A stretch of 28,409 nucleotides of DNA from CAZUUO01 sp964622665 (GCA_964622665.1 CAZUUO010000006.1:1-28409), one strand, 5' to 3'. Counted from the first letter of the stretch, positions 8,312 through 16,962 are shown. Notes: generated by a model not told the origin, from the sequence alone. Program-made: numbers and translations.

Positions 8312-9981
8312 TCGCGCACGTGAGTTTATTACGGCGCTTCACGGTGCGCTTTGATTATTTTGATTATCAATGCGATGAAACGTTTCCACCCATCGGTTCA
8401 CTCGTTGAAGTTCCCTACCGCAACAAACGAGAACTTGGCATTGTTGTAGGTATTTCAAAAAATTCACCCATCACAACCAAACCAATCCATGGAGTGCTCT
8501 GTGAAAATTTTGTATCACAACAATCCATCTCACTCGCTAAAAAAATTGCCGAAACGTATCACGTATCACTATCAAACGTGTTACTATTAAGCATTCCCAA
8601 ACTCCCCAAAAAAAATAAAGAAAGATTTGCATACACTCCTCATACATCGACACCGGGCAAAAATCCTCGCCACGAAGTGGTCATCTATCATCAAGATAGT
8701 GATCTAGTGCAACACTGTGAAATACTCGCACAAACTCCTGGCACACATCTCTTCATACTACCAACACAAACACATCACCATAAAATTCCAAATACCACCT
8801 TCATCAGCAACACAACCCCCAAAGAAGAAAAAAACGCCTATCTAAAAGCACTTCAATCTGAAGGTGTCTATTGCGGTACCCGAAGCACACTCTTTTTACC
8901 ATGGAACAATTTACAGAGTGTTACTATTATTGATGAAGAACACGAAGGCCATAAAAGTTGGGAAAGTAACCCGCGGTATGACTCAGGAATGATCACCCAA
9001 CTCATGCAACACGTGTTTCAAAACGACATCTACATATTTTCAAATTTTCCCAAAACGGAAACACTCTACAATCCTCACGTAACCAATCGCAAAGAATTAC
9101 CCACCACAAAGCCAAATGCTGCTGTACTACTGACAACCACGCACGCCAAAATTCCCCCTCGTGTACAGGAAGTTATCGAAGAACATGACGGTCTTCTCCT
9201 CTACATAACACCCAAAACAGAAAAAATATCCTGTATGGTGTGTAATGACTGTAAAACATCCGTACGTTGTTACGAATGCAACACACCACTAGCAACGCAA
9301 CGAGAACATTTATTCTGTAAAAAATGTAATCAATATTTTGAAGCGGGCATTTCATGTAGTAATTGCGGCGGCAGTTCCTTTTTTGAGGCAGGACGTGGTG
9401 CAGAAGGTATTTACCACCATTTACTCCAAGAGTTTCCCCAACAAACAATCACGCTCTACACCGCGCAAGACAAAAATGAAATCCCCTCAGAAGGAATCAT
9501 GGTGGGCACTAAAATAGTGTTGGAAAAAGTACACGATAAAAAAATCTCCGCAATCATTATTGAAGAAGTCGACATCCTGTTGACTATTCCTGATTATCGC
9601 AGTTTTGATGGCGTCGGCAGCTTACTCTCACGAGCGCAAGAAGTCGCTGCAAAACATGGTGCGCCACTATATGTCATCTCGAAACTCAAAGAGAACGAAC
9701 AATTATCACGAATCATAGGTCAAAAATTTGGTGCCTACTACCAAGAAGAATTATTACTACGGAAAAAACTACAACTCCCGCCCTATACCGTATTAGTAAG
9801 TATCGAGGGAAAAACAGTCCCACACTTCATCACCAAACTCCCCTTTGTGGAAATTAGTATGGAAAATAAGGCGCTCCTGAGTATTCCTCATGACCAATTC
9901 ACCACAGCAATGCCCCGTATTCACGCAATACTTGATGAATGGTGTCTCGTTGACGTGAACCCGCTCCGTTTGATAGAATAA
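8308..9981 (+). CDS. priA: PriA-like primosomal protein (N') lacking Walker A and the QxxGRAGR motif
   Basis: 557 aa against about 730 in E. coli. PriA restarts replication by binding forked DNA and loading the helicase. Retained: the N-terminal 3'-end-binding beta domain (about 1-90); GTRS at 190-193 followed by the DEEH box at 209-212; the zinc-binding insertion with CxxC pairs at 312/315, 321/324, 337/340 and 350/353 (plus Cys309); and a C-terminal domain. Missing: no GxTGSGKT P-loop exists between the N-domain and GTRS, where only about 60 divergent residues remain. The GTQ motif reads GTK (400-402), and LLSRAQEVAAKHG stands where QVAGRAGR should be. It is probably a DNA- and zinc-binding scaffold without ATPase activity. 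The reading frame is intact with no sign of decay. Confidence 0.85.
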   Translation: MIAHVSLLRRFTVRFDYFDYQCDETFPPIGSLVEVPYRNKRELGIVVGISKNSPITTKPIHGVLCENFVSQQSISLAKKIAETYHVSLSNVLLLSIPKLPKKNKERFAYTPHTSTPGKNPRHEVVIYHQDSDLVQHCEILAQTPGTHLFILPTQTHHHKIPNTTFISNTTPKEEKNAYLKALQSEGVYCGTRSTLFLPWNNLQSVTIIDEEHEGHKSWESNPRYDSGMITQLMQHVFQNDIYIFSNFPKTETLYNPHVTNRKELPTTKPNAAVLLTTTHAKIPPRVQEVIEEHDGLLLYITPKTEKISCMVCNDCKTSVRCYECNTPLATQREHLFCKKCNQYFEAGISCSNCGGSSFFEAGRGAEGIYHHLLQEFPQQTITLYTAQDKNEIPSEGIMVGTKIVLEKVHDKKISAIIIEEVDILLTIPDYRSFDGVGSLLSRAQEVAAKHGAPLYVISKLKENEQLSRIIGQKFGAYYQEELLLRKKLQLPPYTVLVSIEGKTVPHFITKLPFVEISMENKALLSIPHDQFTTAMPRIHAILDEWCLVDVNPLRLIE

Positions 9982-9998
9982 ACTAAAATTACGATAAA
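9970..9998 (+). promoter_or_regulatory. Candidate def-fmt promoter
   Basis: TTGATA lies inside the 3' end of the PriA-like gene, followed by a 17-bp spacer and GATAAA, which ends 8 nt before the def ATG. The -10 is weak (4/6). Confidence 0.4.
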
Positions 9999-10006
9999 TT
10001 TCGTGT

Positions 10007-10495
10007 ATGTACCCAGAAAAGCTCGAAATTCTCACCAACCCAAATCCCCTCTTGCGACGAATCAGTGAAGAGGTTCTTCTTGATGAAATCGCAACGCCAA
10101 AATTTCAAGAGTACTTAAAAAAACTCTTCGATATTATGCTAGAAAAGGATGGTATTGGTATTGCCTCCCCTCAAGTAGGAATTGCAAAAAGAATCGTAAT
10201 CGTCTCAAACAATGGAAAAAATCACCAATTTCTTATCAACCCTGAAATAACCTGGGAGAATAAAGAAAAAACACCACTCCTGGAAGGTTGTCTTTCAGTG
10301 CCATCAATTTTTGGTATGGTGGTGCGCCCCAAAGGAGTGCACGTCAAAGCATACAATGAAAAAGGCGAAAAAATAAAAATTCAAGCAAGTGGCTACTTAG
10401 CAAAAGTTATTCAACACGAAATTGATCACTTACAAGGAATTCTCTTTATCGATCGTGCTGAGCAACTTGAAAACGAGCACGGCGAAATTCTCTAA
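10007..10495 (+). CDS. def: Peptide deformylase
   Basis: 162 aa, normal length. It removes the formyl group from the N-terminal Met of new proteins using a bound metal. All three signatures are intact: GIGIASPQVG (motif I), EGCLSVP with the metal-binding Cys (motif II), and QHEIDH with two His ligands and the catalytic Glu (motif III). fmt follows after 13 bp, so the enzymes that add and remove the formyl group are cotranscribed, a common arrangement. No Shine-Dalgarno is seen. Confidence 0.97.
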   Translation: MYPEKLEILTNPNPLLRRISEEVLLDEIATPKFQEYLKKLFDIMLEKDGIGIASPQVGIAKRIVIVSNNGKNHQFLINPEITWENKEKTPLLEGCLSVPSIFGMVVRPKGVHVKAYNEKGEKIKIQASGYLAKVIQHEIDHLQGILFIDRAEQLENEHGEIL

Positions 10496-10508
10496 TATAC
10501 ACCTCTCT

Positions 10509-11414
10509 ATGAATATTATACTCTGCGGTTCGTCAGCATTTGCGGTACCTATTTTTGAAGCATTAGCAACTGATGATCGTTTCACTGTCACGTCAGTTAT
10601 TACGATGCCTGACGCCCCAAAAGGAAGAAAAAATATCATCACTCCAACTCCTGTTGGTTTTTGGGCAGAAGCGAATAACCTCACCATGCACAAACCTGAA
10701 AAAATATCAGATCCTGCAATCATTACAACACTTCGTAAAGAAAAACCGACCGTACTAATTATTGCAGCATACGGAAAAATAATCCCTGAGGAATTAATCG
10801 ATCTTCCAACCCATAAAACAATAAACATTCATCCTTCACTCCTTCCCCGTCACCGCGGGCCATCTCCGGTACAGTTCACGATACTTCAGGGAGACGAAGT
10901 AACCGGAGTATCGCACATGGTCATTGATGCCGAAGTTGATCATGGTCCACTCATTGGCCAATATGAATACGCTCTCGATGGAACTGAACGAAGTGAAGAA
11001 TTATTAGGTGTATTATCACAAATATCCAGCAGTCATATTGGCGACGACGTTGCACGATACATTTCTGGAGAAATAACTCCGTGCCCACAAAACCACACAA
11101 ACGCAACGTTCACTAAATTTATAAACAAAGAAGACGGTATTCTTGATCCCCAAGAAAATGCAATCACACTTGATCGAAAAATTCGTGCACTTCAAACAAA
11201 TGTTAGCACCTATTTTTTCTACAACAACAAAAAAATAATTGTTGATGAAGCGGTCATCGCACAAAAAAATGGAGAGACTGGCACGTTATTTCGCGACGAT
11301 GAATTGGTTGGTCTCAATGTTGCAGACGGCTCGCTGTTATTTGAACGATTAAAAGTTGAAGGAAAAGATTTTGTCAGCGCTCTCGATTTCATGAACGGTT
11401 TTCAAATCAAGTAA
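10509..11414 (+). CDS. fmt: Methionyl-tRNA formyltransferase
   Basis: 301 aa from the chosen ATG. It formylates Met on initiator tRNA with 10-formyl-tetrahydrofolate. The N-terminal Rossmann-like domain starts MNIILCGSSAFA. The catalytic segment INIHPSLLPRHRGPSPVQ contains the Asn and His of the active site, and DAEVDHGPL supplies the Asp. The C-terminal OB-like domain is shorter than usual. An in-frame ATG 87 bp upstream lies inside def and would add 29 non-homologous residues, so it was rejected. The 3' end overlaps the convergent ligase gene by 66 bp, and no terminator is seen after it. Confidence 0.96.
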   Translation: MNIILCGSSAFAVPIFEALATDDRFTVTSVITMPDAPKGRKNIITPTPVGFWAEANNLTMHKPEKISDPAIITTLRKEKPTVLIIAAYGKIIPEELIDLPTHKTINIHPSLLPRHRGPSPVQFTILQGDEVTGVSHMVIDAEVDHGPLIGQYEYALDGTERSEELLGVLSQISSSHIGDDVARYISGEITPCPQNHTNATFTKFINKEDGILDPQENAITLDRKIRALQTNVSTYFFYNNKKIIVDEAVIAQKNGETGTLFRDDELVGLNVADGSLLFERLKVEGKDFVSALDFMNGFQIK

Positions 11415-12533
11415 TGATGCAACCACCAACATCCACATTCCCAAGGGATGAAATAATAAGGGAGTAAATATATGGGTTATTAAAACAGTAAGAGTTATCG
11501 CTCTTGCTGTTTTTGTTTGTCCGCCGCGTGACAATCGAAATAAATAGTAGATTAAAAACAATGAACCAACACCTAACTTAACAAAGGAATCAAGGTAACC
11601 CCATTCAAATGATGTTTTTGTAACAACACCATCATTACGTGACTGCGCGGTATTCATAGATAATGCAGCACCAAAACCGCTACCAAACAACGGTCTTGCA
11701 ACAATTGCCTTCCACAATACGGGCAACTGCTCAAACCGAGAAACGGTAGCGACTTCTGATGGTGCGCCAAGCGTTCGACTGCGCCATAACGCAGTATAAT
11801 CTCCCTGATAACCACCCAGTGCCATACAACAAAATACCACCAAAAATCCAACCACACTTCCCACCACAACTCGCAAAAAAACCTTATAATCAAACAAGCT
11901 GAGATAAAGAACTGACACGAGAAGTCCTATCAACAAACTNNNNNNNNNNNNNNNNNNNNNNNNNNNNNNNNNNNNNNNNNNNNNNNNNNNNNNNNNNNNN
12001 NNNNNNNNNNNNNNNNNNNNNNNNNNNNNNNNNNNNNNNAAGTATCCCCGTATCACCCAAAAAAATGGAACAAATAAGTAAGCATTACTATCGGCAATTA
12101 TTGCTGAAATATTATTACCATAATAAAAACCCGCAAGAACCCCCACACTACACACAACCAAAAAAACATAATCAAAAATGGTAAGTTTCGGTATTTTTTC
12201 ATAACCACGTATCACTCGTGCACCATACCCCAACAAAAACCAACCAAATAACACCATACGAAGCGATACACTTCCCCATGCAATCATTCTACCAAACGCA
12301 CCATAGGACAACTCAACGACAAACAGTGACAAAGCAACAGAAGGAACAACATAACTAACAACCCCCATCATTAAACCAAACAACACCAAAATCGGAAGTA
12401 GTGTTACGGGGAAAAAATAAGAAAGCAAAGATAAAACTTCAAGTACCAATACCAAAATAACCCCCGTAGACACACTACGTTGGATTATGAAGGCCTCTAA
12501 AGAAGCTAGGTGTCTCTTTATACTAAATGCCAT
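11349..12533 (-). CDS. O-antigen ligase/polymerase-like membrane protein, interrupted by a 100-N gap
   Basis: A polytopic membrane protein with about 10-12 hydrophobic segments. The C-terminal half has the Wzy_C-like pattern: RFEQLPVLWKAIVARPLFGSGFG, then an E-W-G-Y periplasmic segment and two more membrane helices. Such proteins transfer or polymerise lipid-linked glycans outside the cytoplasmic membrane. The 100-N gap (11940-12039) removes an unknown part; the two flanks read in the same frame if the gap is taken as 100. The start at 12533 is preferred over the in-frame ATG at 12560 because it gives an 11-bp ATG-to-stop overlap with the GT2 gene. Last gene of the polysaccharide cluster. It overlaps fmt by 66 bp on the opposite strand. 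Confidence 0.8.
   Translation of the reverse strand: MAFSIKRHLASLEAFIIQRSVSTGVILVLVLEVLSLLSYFFPVTLLPILVLFGLMMGVVSYVVPSVALSLFVVELSYGAFGRMIAWGSVSLRMVLFGWFLLGYGARVIRGYEKIPKLTIFDYVFLVVCSVGVLAGFYYGNNISAIIADSNAYLFVPFFWVIRGYXXXXXXXXXXXXXXXXXXXXXXXXXXXXXXXXXXSLLIGLLVSVLYLSLFDYKVFLRVVVGSVVGFLVVFCCMALGGYQGDYTALWRSRTLGAPSEVATVSRFEQLPVLWKAIVARPLFGSGFGAALSMNTAQSRNDGVVTKTSFEWGYLDSFVKLGVGSLFLIYYLFRLSRGGQTKTARAITLTVLITHIFTPLLFHPLGMWMLVVASLLDLKTVHEIESADKIFSFNF
11940..12039. other. Assembly gap (100 N)
   Basis: Exactly 100 Ns, the usual placeholder for a scaffold gap of unknown length. Sequence and length here are unknown. Confidence 0.99.
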
Positions 12534-13215
12534 GTTTATCTCGTATAATACGCTCCGCAACTCGATACTGCTTTACTGCTGGTAAAAATGAAAAGCGATA
12601 CAAAAAAGAAGGAATAAAAGTAGAAATACCTCCGGCATGCGGTTGCACACGAAAAAGGTACTCAGAAATCCAAAACGGTTTCGCACCAGCCTCCGTCATA
12701 GTCAGCCACAAATCCCAATCCTGAAAACGTTGTAAAGATTCATCAAACCGAGGGAAACTTTCACGACGCATGAGTGATGATGTGTGAAAAATATTATGCT
12801 CCTCTAATTTTTCACGAGTATACGGACCACACGTAAACTTTTTAAACCCAAAATAAAAAGAGCTGTAGACAATATCCACTTCAGGTTCTTTCATTAAAAC
12901 ATCATACATTTTTTCTATCGCATCCTTCTCCCACACAATATCAGCATCAGAAAAAATCACATACTCCCCAATACTCTCATCAAATCCTCGATTGCGGGCA
13001 CGTGGCGCTCCCCCATTTTCCTGGCGCACCAACATCACGGGATACTCAAAATCCACAACAAAGTCAGGCAATGTTACCGGTTTTTTACTCCCGTCATCCA
13101 CAACAATCACTTCAAAATCACGAAAGGTTTGCGCTACCAGCGACTTCAAGCACTGATGTAATTCAATCTCATGATTAAAGACAGGAATAATTACTGAAAT
13201 TTGTGGAGGTTTCAT
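12523..13215 (-). CDS. GT2-family glycosyltransferase (GT-A fold)
   Basis: 230 aa. It begins with ISVIIPVFNHEIELHQCL, the GT-A nucleotide-sugar-binding start, followed by VIVVDDGS (first acidic motif) and FSDADIVWE, where DAD is the metal-binding DxD. RFQDWDLWL matches the ED/QDWDL acceptor-site motif of GT2 enzymes. It is a cytoplasmic or membrane-associated sugar transferase acting on a lipid-linked oligosaccharide. It sits 1 base after the GT4 gene, and its end overlaps the ligase start by 11 bp. Donor and acceptor cannot be read from the sequence. Confidence 0.92.
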   Translation of the reverse strand: MKPPQISVIIPVFNHEIELHQCLKSLVAQTFRDFEVIVVDDGSKKPVTLPDFVVDFEYPVMLVRQENGGAPRARNRGFDESIGEYVIFSDADIVWEKDAIEKMYDVLMKEPEVDIVYSSFYFGFKKFTCGPYTREKLEEHNIFHTSSLMRRESFPRFDESLQRFQDWDLWLTMTEAGAKPFWISEYLFRVQPHAGGISTFIPSFLYRFSFLPAVKQYRVAERIIRDKHGI

Positions 13216-13216
13216 A

Positions 13217-14311
13217 CTATAGTGTTTCTAAATAATCATTAAACGGCTTGACGGTAACGGCGGGAGTAAATTTTTGTTCCACGCGTTCGCGCGCATACTT
13301 CCCCATCGCAACACGCATCTCTTGTTGTTCAAGCAACGTAATTAATACGTGTGACAATCGTTCGATATTAGTACTATCTACATGAACACCTGACTGTTCA
13401 TGTTCTACAGCCTCAACAACACCACCCTCAGCACTGGTGACACTTGGCACTCCATAGGAGGCAGCCTCCAAAAACACCATACCAAACCCTTCAACATCAC
13501 CAAGCTGAGAGCGTGCCGGCATTACAAACACATGTGCGCTACGCAATAATGAATCTTTACGATTTGCATCAACCTCCTGAGCAAACCACACATACCGATC
13601 CATACCCAAAGAAAAAGCTAATTTTTTTAAGCGCAATAAATCTGGTCCCGAACCCGCAACAACATATTTCACCTGCGGAACTTGCTTTACTACCGCAGGT
13701 AACGCAAGCAATACACTATCAATTCCTTTTCGAGGAATAAGACGCGCAATGGTCAACAACATAAGTGGCACTCCACGCTCATACGAAATCTGCTCTGGCA
13801 AGGTAAGAAGTGATGGGTGCACCACCATACTCTTATCATCACCAACTCCATACTTTTGCAAAATACTTTTAGTGTACTCACTATTACAAATCACAACCTC
13901 ACTACGTCGCAATACTCTAGAAACCAAAAATTTCTTCCAAGCAGATGTAAGCGGAACCGCAATATCCAATCCATGACAAATCGTAACCAAGCGAGGAACA
14001 CGAGATGAAAACAAAGATGCACACAGAACCATGAGACCAACCGGCAACACATGAGAAATAACAACAACGTCAAACGGACCTTCCCTCTTAATAGTTTTCA
14101 ATATAGCAAATACACCTCGTAACCAACGAGGCCATATGAAACGAGAAAGAAGTCGGGCATAGGTAACTCCTTGCGCATCCTCCCCTTCCCCTGAAACCAA
14201 ACAATGAACATCAGCAGAAACACCTGAGATAAAACCTGCTAAATAATTGGCAACCCCTCCCGCAAATGGAGGAAATTCAAGAGTTACCAGTAATACTCTT
14301 TTTAAACTCAT
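13217..14311 (-). CDS. GT4-family glycosyltransferase (GT-B fold)
   Basis: 364 aa, typical of GT4. The N-terminal half starts VLLVTLEFPPFAGGVANYL, whose Gly-rich loop is the usual acceptor-side motif. The C-terminal half has LLTIARLIPRKGID (donor domain start), VVAGSGPD and the EX7E motif EGFGMVFLE that contacts the nucleotide sugar. It retains donor configuration and works at the inner membrane face. It starts 1 base after the flippase stop and ends 1 base before the GT2 gene, so the three are one operon. No Shine-Dalgarno. Specific sugar unknown. Confidence 0.94.
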   Translation of the reverse strand: MSLKRVLLVTLEFPPFAGGVANYLAGFISGVSADVHCLVSGEGEDAQGVTYARLLSRFIWPRWLRGVFAILKTIKREGPFDVVVISHVLPVGLMVLCASLFSSRVPRLVTICHGLDIAVPLTSAWKKFLVSRVLRRSEVVICNSEYTKSILQKYGVGDDKSMVVHPSLLTLPEQISYERGVPLMLLTIARLIPRKGIDSVLLALPAVVKQVPQVKYVVAGSGPDLLRLKKLAFSLGMDRYVWFAQEVDANRKDSLLRSAHVFVMPARSQLGDVEGFGMVFLEAASYGVPSVTSAEGGVVEAVEHEQSGVHVDSTNIERLSHVLITLLEQQEMRVAMGKYARERVEQKFTPAVTVKPFNDYLETL

Positions 14312-14312
14312 A

Positions 14313-15734
14313 TTATCGAAGTGCTTTCAAAAATTCAGGTACTGAAAATACGCGCAGAGCTGATAACAGCACAAGATACAGTATACCAAATACGCCCAAA
14401 AATGCTAAGAATGAAACAATAGTAATTCCCACAAAATGTAAACCAACAAATGATACACATAAACTTACGATACTCGCAAAGAAAACTTTAAGAAATTGGG
14501 AAAAAATTTCAGGCACAATTGCCCCAACAACAGTACGGGAAAAAAAATATCCACAAAAAAATAATACACCTTGCGCAATAAGCGCAGATATTGCGGCTCC
14601 AACAGCTCCCCAAAGTGGAATGAGCACAATATTACAAATAATATTTACTGCTAACGTCACACCCATACTCAATGTCTGAAGTTTAGCCTTGCCACTACCA
14701 TTTAAATAAGCACCAAGCGGATAATCTAAAAAACCAAATAATAATGAAACAGCAAGAATTTGAAGTGGCAAAGCAGCTAAAATATAATTTGTTCCAAAGG
14801 CAATTTGCAGAATAGGTCGTGCAAAAACTGCCATATACAATGATAACGGTACACAAATAATCATGAGGTAATGAAAGCCTCCCTTGAGTAATTTTTGAGT
14901 TGCAACACTATCATGTGAAACTTTTGATAACGCAGGAAATAAGGAAGCAGATAGTGCAATGGGAATAAACTGTAATGAAAAAACAATCTTGGACGCAACG
15001 GCATACACCCCAACTGCCGCAAGGGTAGTAAAATGTTGCAACAACACCATATCGATTTGGGAGTATCCTCGAGAAAAAACGCCAGCCAAACCGAAGGCGA
15101 CAGATCCAACGCCAATCAACTGCAAATCAGTACGCGAGGGAAACGCAACTGCCGCAAAAATACGTTTACGAGCAACAATCGTCCAGCTCAACACCACCTG
15201 TAGCAAAGAACCAAGCGAGAGCCCAACTATCAACCATACCGCATCAAATCCCTGCAGTAATCCAACCACACCAAAAATCAAACTAACCATTTGCCCACTT
15301 ACCATACCAAGCGACTCATACTTTAACAGTTGTAAACCGCGCAGAATTCCATACAAAAAAACCTGAATTGCATCTAATACCATGACCACCATTGCAAAAG
15401 GTAGTAAACGCAAAATTGCCATCTCGTATGAAGAAAAAGCTGCAATACTTGAAACAACCACCATGGAAACAATAATCAACAAAAATTTGGTAAGTATTGC
15501 ACCTCCAAACATTTTGGCACTCCCTTGTCCTGAAGAAACAATACGCGTAATAAACGGGGTTAAACCAAAATCTGAAATAATGGCACACAACGTCGTCAGT
15601 GATAACGCAAACGTGTATGCACCTGTCATGGCAACTCCTAAATGTCGCGCAACAACCGCAAAATAAATAAATGATAATACTTTAGAAATAACTAACGAAA
15701 TGGTAAGGAATAAGGTATTTTTCACAACACTCAT
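14313..15734 (-). CDS. Polysaccharide flippase (Wzx-like, MOP superfamily)
   Basis: 473 aa with about 14 predicted membrane helices. The amphipathic N-terminal start (SVVKNTLFLTISLVISKVLSF) and the RXLG-type stretch near residue 30 are typical of MOP-family polysaccharide exporters. It should flip undecaprenyl-linked oligosaccharide across the membrane. As first gene of the flippase-GT4-GT2-ligase unit it defines the cluster as a Wzx/Wzy-type or glycan-ligation pathway. It follows the rpsI terminator and has its own candidate promoter with a small palindrome. Confidence 0.92.
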   Translation of the reverse strand: MSVVKNTLFLTISLVISKVLSFIYFAVVARHLGVAMTGAYTFALSLTTLCAIISDFGLTPFITRIVSSGQGSAKMFGGAILTKFLLIIVSMVVVSSIAAFSSYEMAILRLLPFAMVVMVLDAIQVFLYGILRGLQLLKYESLGMVSGQMVSLIFGVVGLLQGFDAVWLIVGLSLGSLLQVVLSWTIVARKRIFAAVAFPSRTDLQLIGVGSVAFGLAGVFSRGYSQIDMVLLQHFTTLAAVGVYAVASKIVFSLQFIPIALSASLFPALSKVSHDSVATQKLLKGGFHYLMIICVPLSLYMAVFARPILQIAFGTNYILAALPLQILAVSLLFGFLDYPLGAYLNGSGKAKLQTLSMGVTLAVNIICNIVLIPLWGAVGAAISALIAQGVLFFCGYFFSRTVVGAIVPEIFSQFLKVFFASIVSLCVSFVGLHFVGITIVSFLAFLGVFGILYLVLLSALRVFSVPEFLKALR

Positions 15735-15747
15735 AGAGTATTACTCT
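15735..15747. repeat. Perfect inverted repeat directly before the flippase start
   Basis: AGAGTA-T-TACTCT, 6-bp arms around one base, covering part of the -10 and the predicted start site. It could be an operator or a short hairpin; chance is possible at this size. Confidence 0.4.
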
Positions 15748-15769
15748 AACACATCACCTCACATTTCAA
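15743..15769 (-). promoter_or_regulatory. Candidate flippase promoter
   Basis: Minus strand TGT-TAGAGT (extended -10) ends 8 nt before the ATG, with TTGAAA 15 bp further upstream, a spacer shorter than usual. It overlaps the inverted repeat at 15735-15747. Confidence 0.35.
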
Positions 15770-15780
15770 AAGGTGCACTA

Positions 15781-15808
15781 AAAACAAAAAACTCCCATAC
15801 GGGAGTCT
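15781..15808 (-). terminator. Intrinsic terminator of the ribosomal-protein operon
   Basis: Minus strand: stem ACTCCC/GGGAGT (extended by one more pair outside), loop GTAT, followed by TTTTTGTTTT. It begins about 10 bp after the rpsI stop. Confidence 0.9.
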
Positions 15809-15817
15809 TTGCAAGAA

Positions 15818-16225
15818 TTAACGTTTGTTCCATTGTGGAGCACGACGAGCTTTCTTTAAACCTGGTTTTTTACGTTCCTTCTGACGAGGATCACGAGTTA
15901 CGAATCCAGCAGCACGAAGCGCTGGTTTGTTTTCAGGATTCAAGATGATAAGTGCACGAGTAATACCGTGGCGAACTGCCTCACTTTGTCCAATGAGACC
16001 ACCACCGACTACTTTAGCAGAAATATCAAATTCCTTTTCGCGACCAAGTTCTGCAAGCGGAGCGTTAACGGCTTGTTGCAAAAGTTCAGTTGAAAAATAT
16101 TCCTTTAAAGGTTTACCATTTACGGTAATAACACCAGTTCCTCCAAGTTGCATACGAATGCGGGCACTAGCGCTCTTGCGTCGTCCAACTGCTGCAACCA
16201 TTGATTGTGATTTTGTTTCAGACAT
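15818..16225 (-). CDS. rpsI: 30S ribosomal protein S9
   Basis: 135 aa, standard length. It begins with a short extension before VAAVGRRKSASARIRM and ends in the conserved basic tail ...RKKPGLKKARRAPQWNKR, which reaches the decoding centre; the family ends in K-R as here. The GGGLIGQSEAVRHGITRAL core is intact. Last gene of the operon, 10 bp after rplM, and followed by a clear terminator. Confidence 0.98.
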   Translation of the reverse strand: MSETKSQSMVAAVGRRKSASARIRMQLGGTGVITVNGKPLKEYFSTELLQQAVNAPLAELGREKEFDISAKVVGGGLIGQSEAVRHGITRALIILNPENKPALRAAGFVTRDPRQKERKKPGLKKARRAPQWNKR

Positions 16226-16235
16226 ATGTGAGACG

Positions 16236-16607
16236 TTAAGCGGTAATACTCATGCGTTTGATCATACGATCACGCAACTTATTTTTTGGCAACATACGAT
16301 ACACTGCCAAGTACAAAACACGTTCAGGTCGTTCTTGCATCATGCGTTTCCAAGGAATTTCCTTCAAACCGCCCAAGTAACCACTGACTGTGTAATGAAC
16401 TTTTTGTTCTAATTTTCGTGGGTGAATTCCCATTTTTGACACATTCACAATTTCCACACTATCTCCCAAATCCCAGTTTGGTTGGTAAGTAACCTTGTGC
16501 TTACCTTGGAGCAAGATGCTGATTTGTGTTGCGAGACGTCCCGGTGTTTTTCCCGTTGCATCTATGGTGTGTTTGACACGATCCACCTTTGGTTGGATGA
16601 AAGGCAT
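16236..16607 (-). CDS. rplM: 50S ribosomal protein L13
   Basis: 123 aa, about 20 residues shorter than the E. coli protein, mostly by trimmed termini. Conserved stretches are IDATGKTPGRLATQI near the N-terminus, GDSVEIVN, and the KMGIHPRKLEQKVHYTVSGY to PERVLYLAVYRMLPKN block. It starts 1 base after the rplQ stop. The rplM-rpsI pair is conserved in most bacteria; here it is joined to the alpha operon. Confidence 0.97.
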   Translation of the reverse strand: MPFIQPKVDRVKHTIDATGKTPGRLATQISILLQGKHKVTYQPNWDLGDSVEIVNVSKMGIHPRKLEQKVHYTVSGYLGGLKEIPWKRMMQERPERVLYLAVYRMLPKNKLRDRMIKRMSITA

Positions 16608-16608
16608 A

Positions 16609-16962
16609 TTAATCTACAAATTCGATTACGGCCATACGCGCCCCATCGCCTTGTCGAGTACCGACCTTCGTAATTCGTGTGTACCCACCAGCGCGCGCTT
16701 TAAATTTTGGACCTAACACTTCAAGAACTTTTTTCACTGCTGACTCGCTGTATAACTTTGAAAGTAAACGGCGGCGTGCAAGCAATGTATCGCTCTTTCC
16801 TAAAGTGACAAGACGTTCCACAATGGGACGAATTGCTTTTGCTTTTGCTTCAGTAGTATGGATGCGTTCGTTGAGGATCACGCTTTGCGCTAAATTGCGC
16901 AAAAGTGCCTTACGAGGAGCCTTCTCGCGTCCAAGCACTACTGTTTTATTTCTATGACGCAT
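16609..16962 (-). CDS. rplQ: 50S ribosomal protein L17
   Basis: 117 aa, normal length. It opens MRHRNKTVVLGREKAPRKALLRNLA, with the family's start and the ...LI...RI.TTEAKAK pattern (here IHTTEAKAKAIRPIVERLVTLGK). It closes with the GGYTRITKVGTRQGDGARMAVIEFVD block. It lies 12 bp after rpoA, in the classical rpoA-rplQ order. Confidence 0.98.
   Translation of the reverse strand: MRHRNKTVVLGREKAPRKALLRNLAQSVILNERIHTTEAKAKAIRPIVERLVTLGKSDTLLARRRLLSKLYSESAVKKVLEVLGPKFKARAGGYTRITKVGTRQGDGARMAVIEFVD

Noticed and set aside
15927..16412. 161-codon plus-strand ORF opposite rpsI and rplM
   Set aside because: It is antisense to two certain ribosomal-protein genes, shows no recognisable domain, and disappears as a shadow of their codon pattern.
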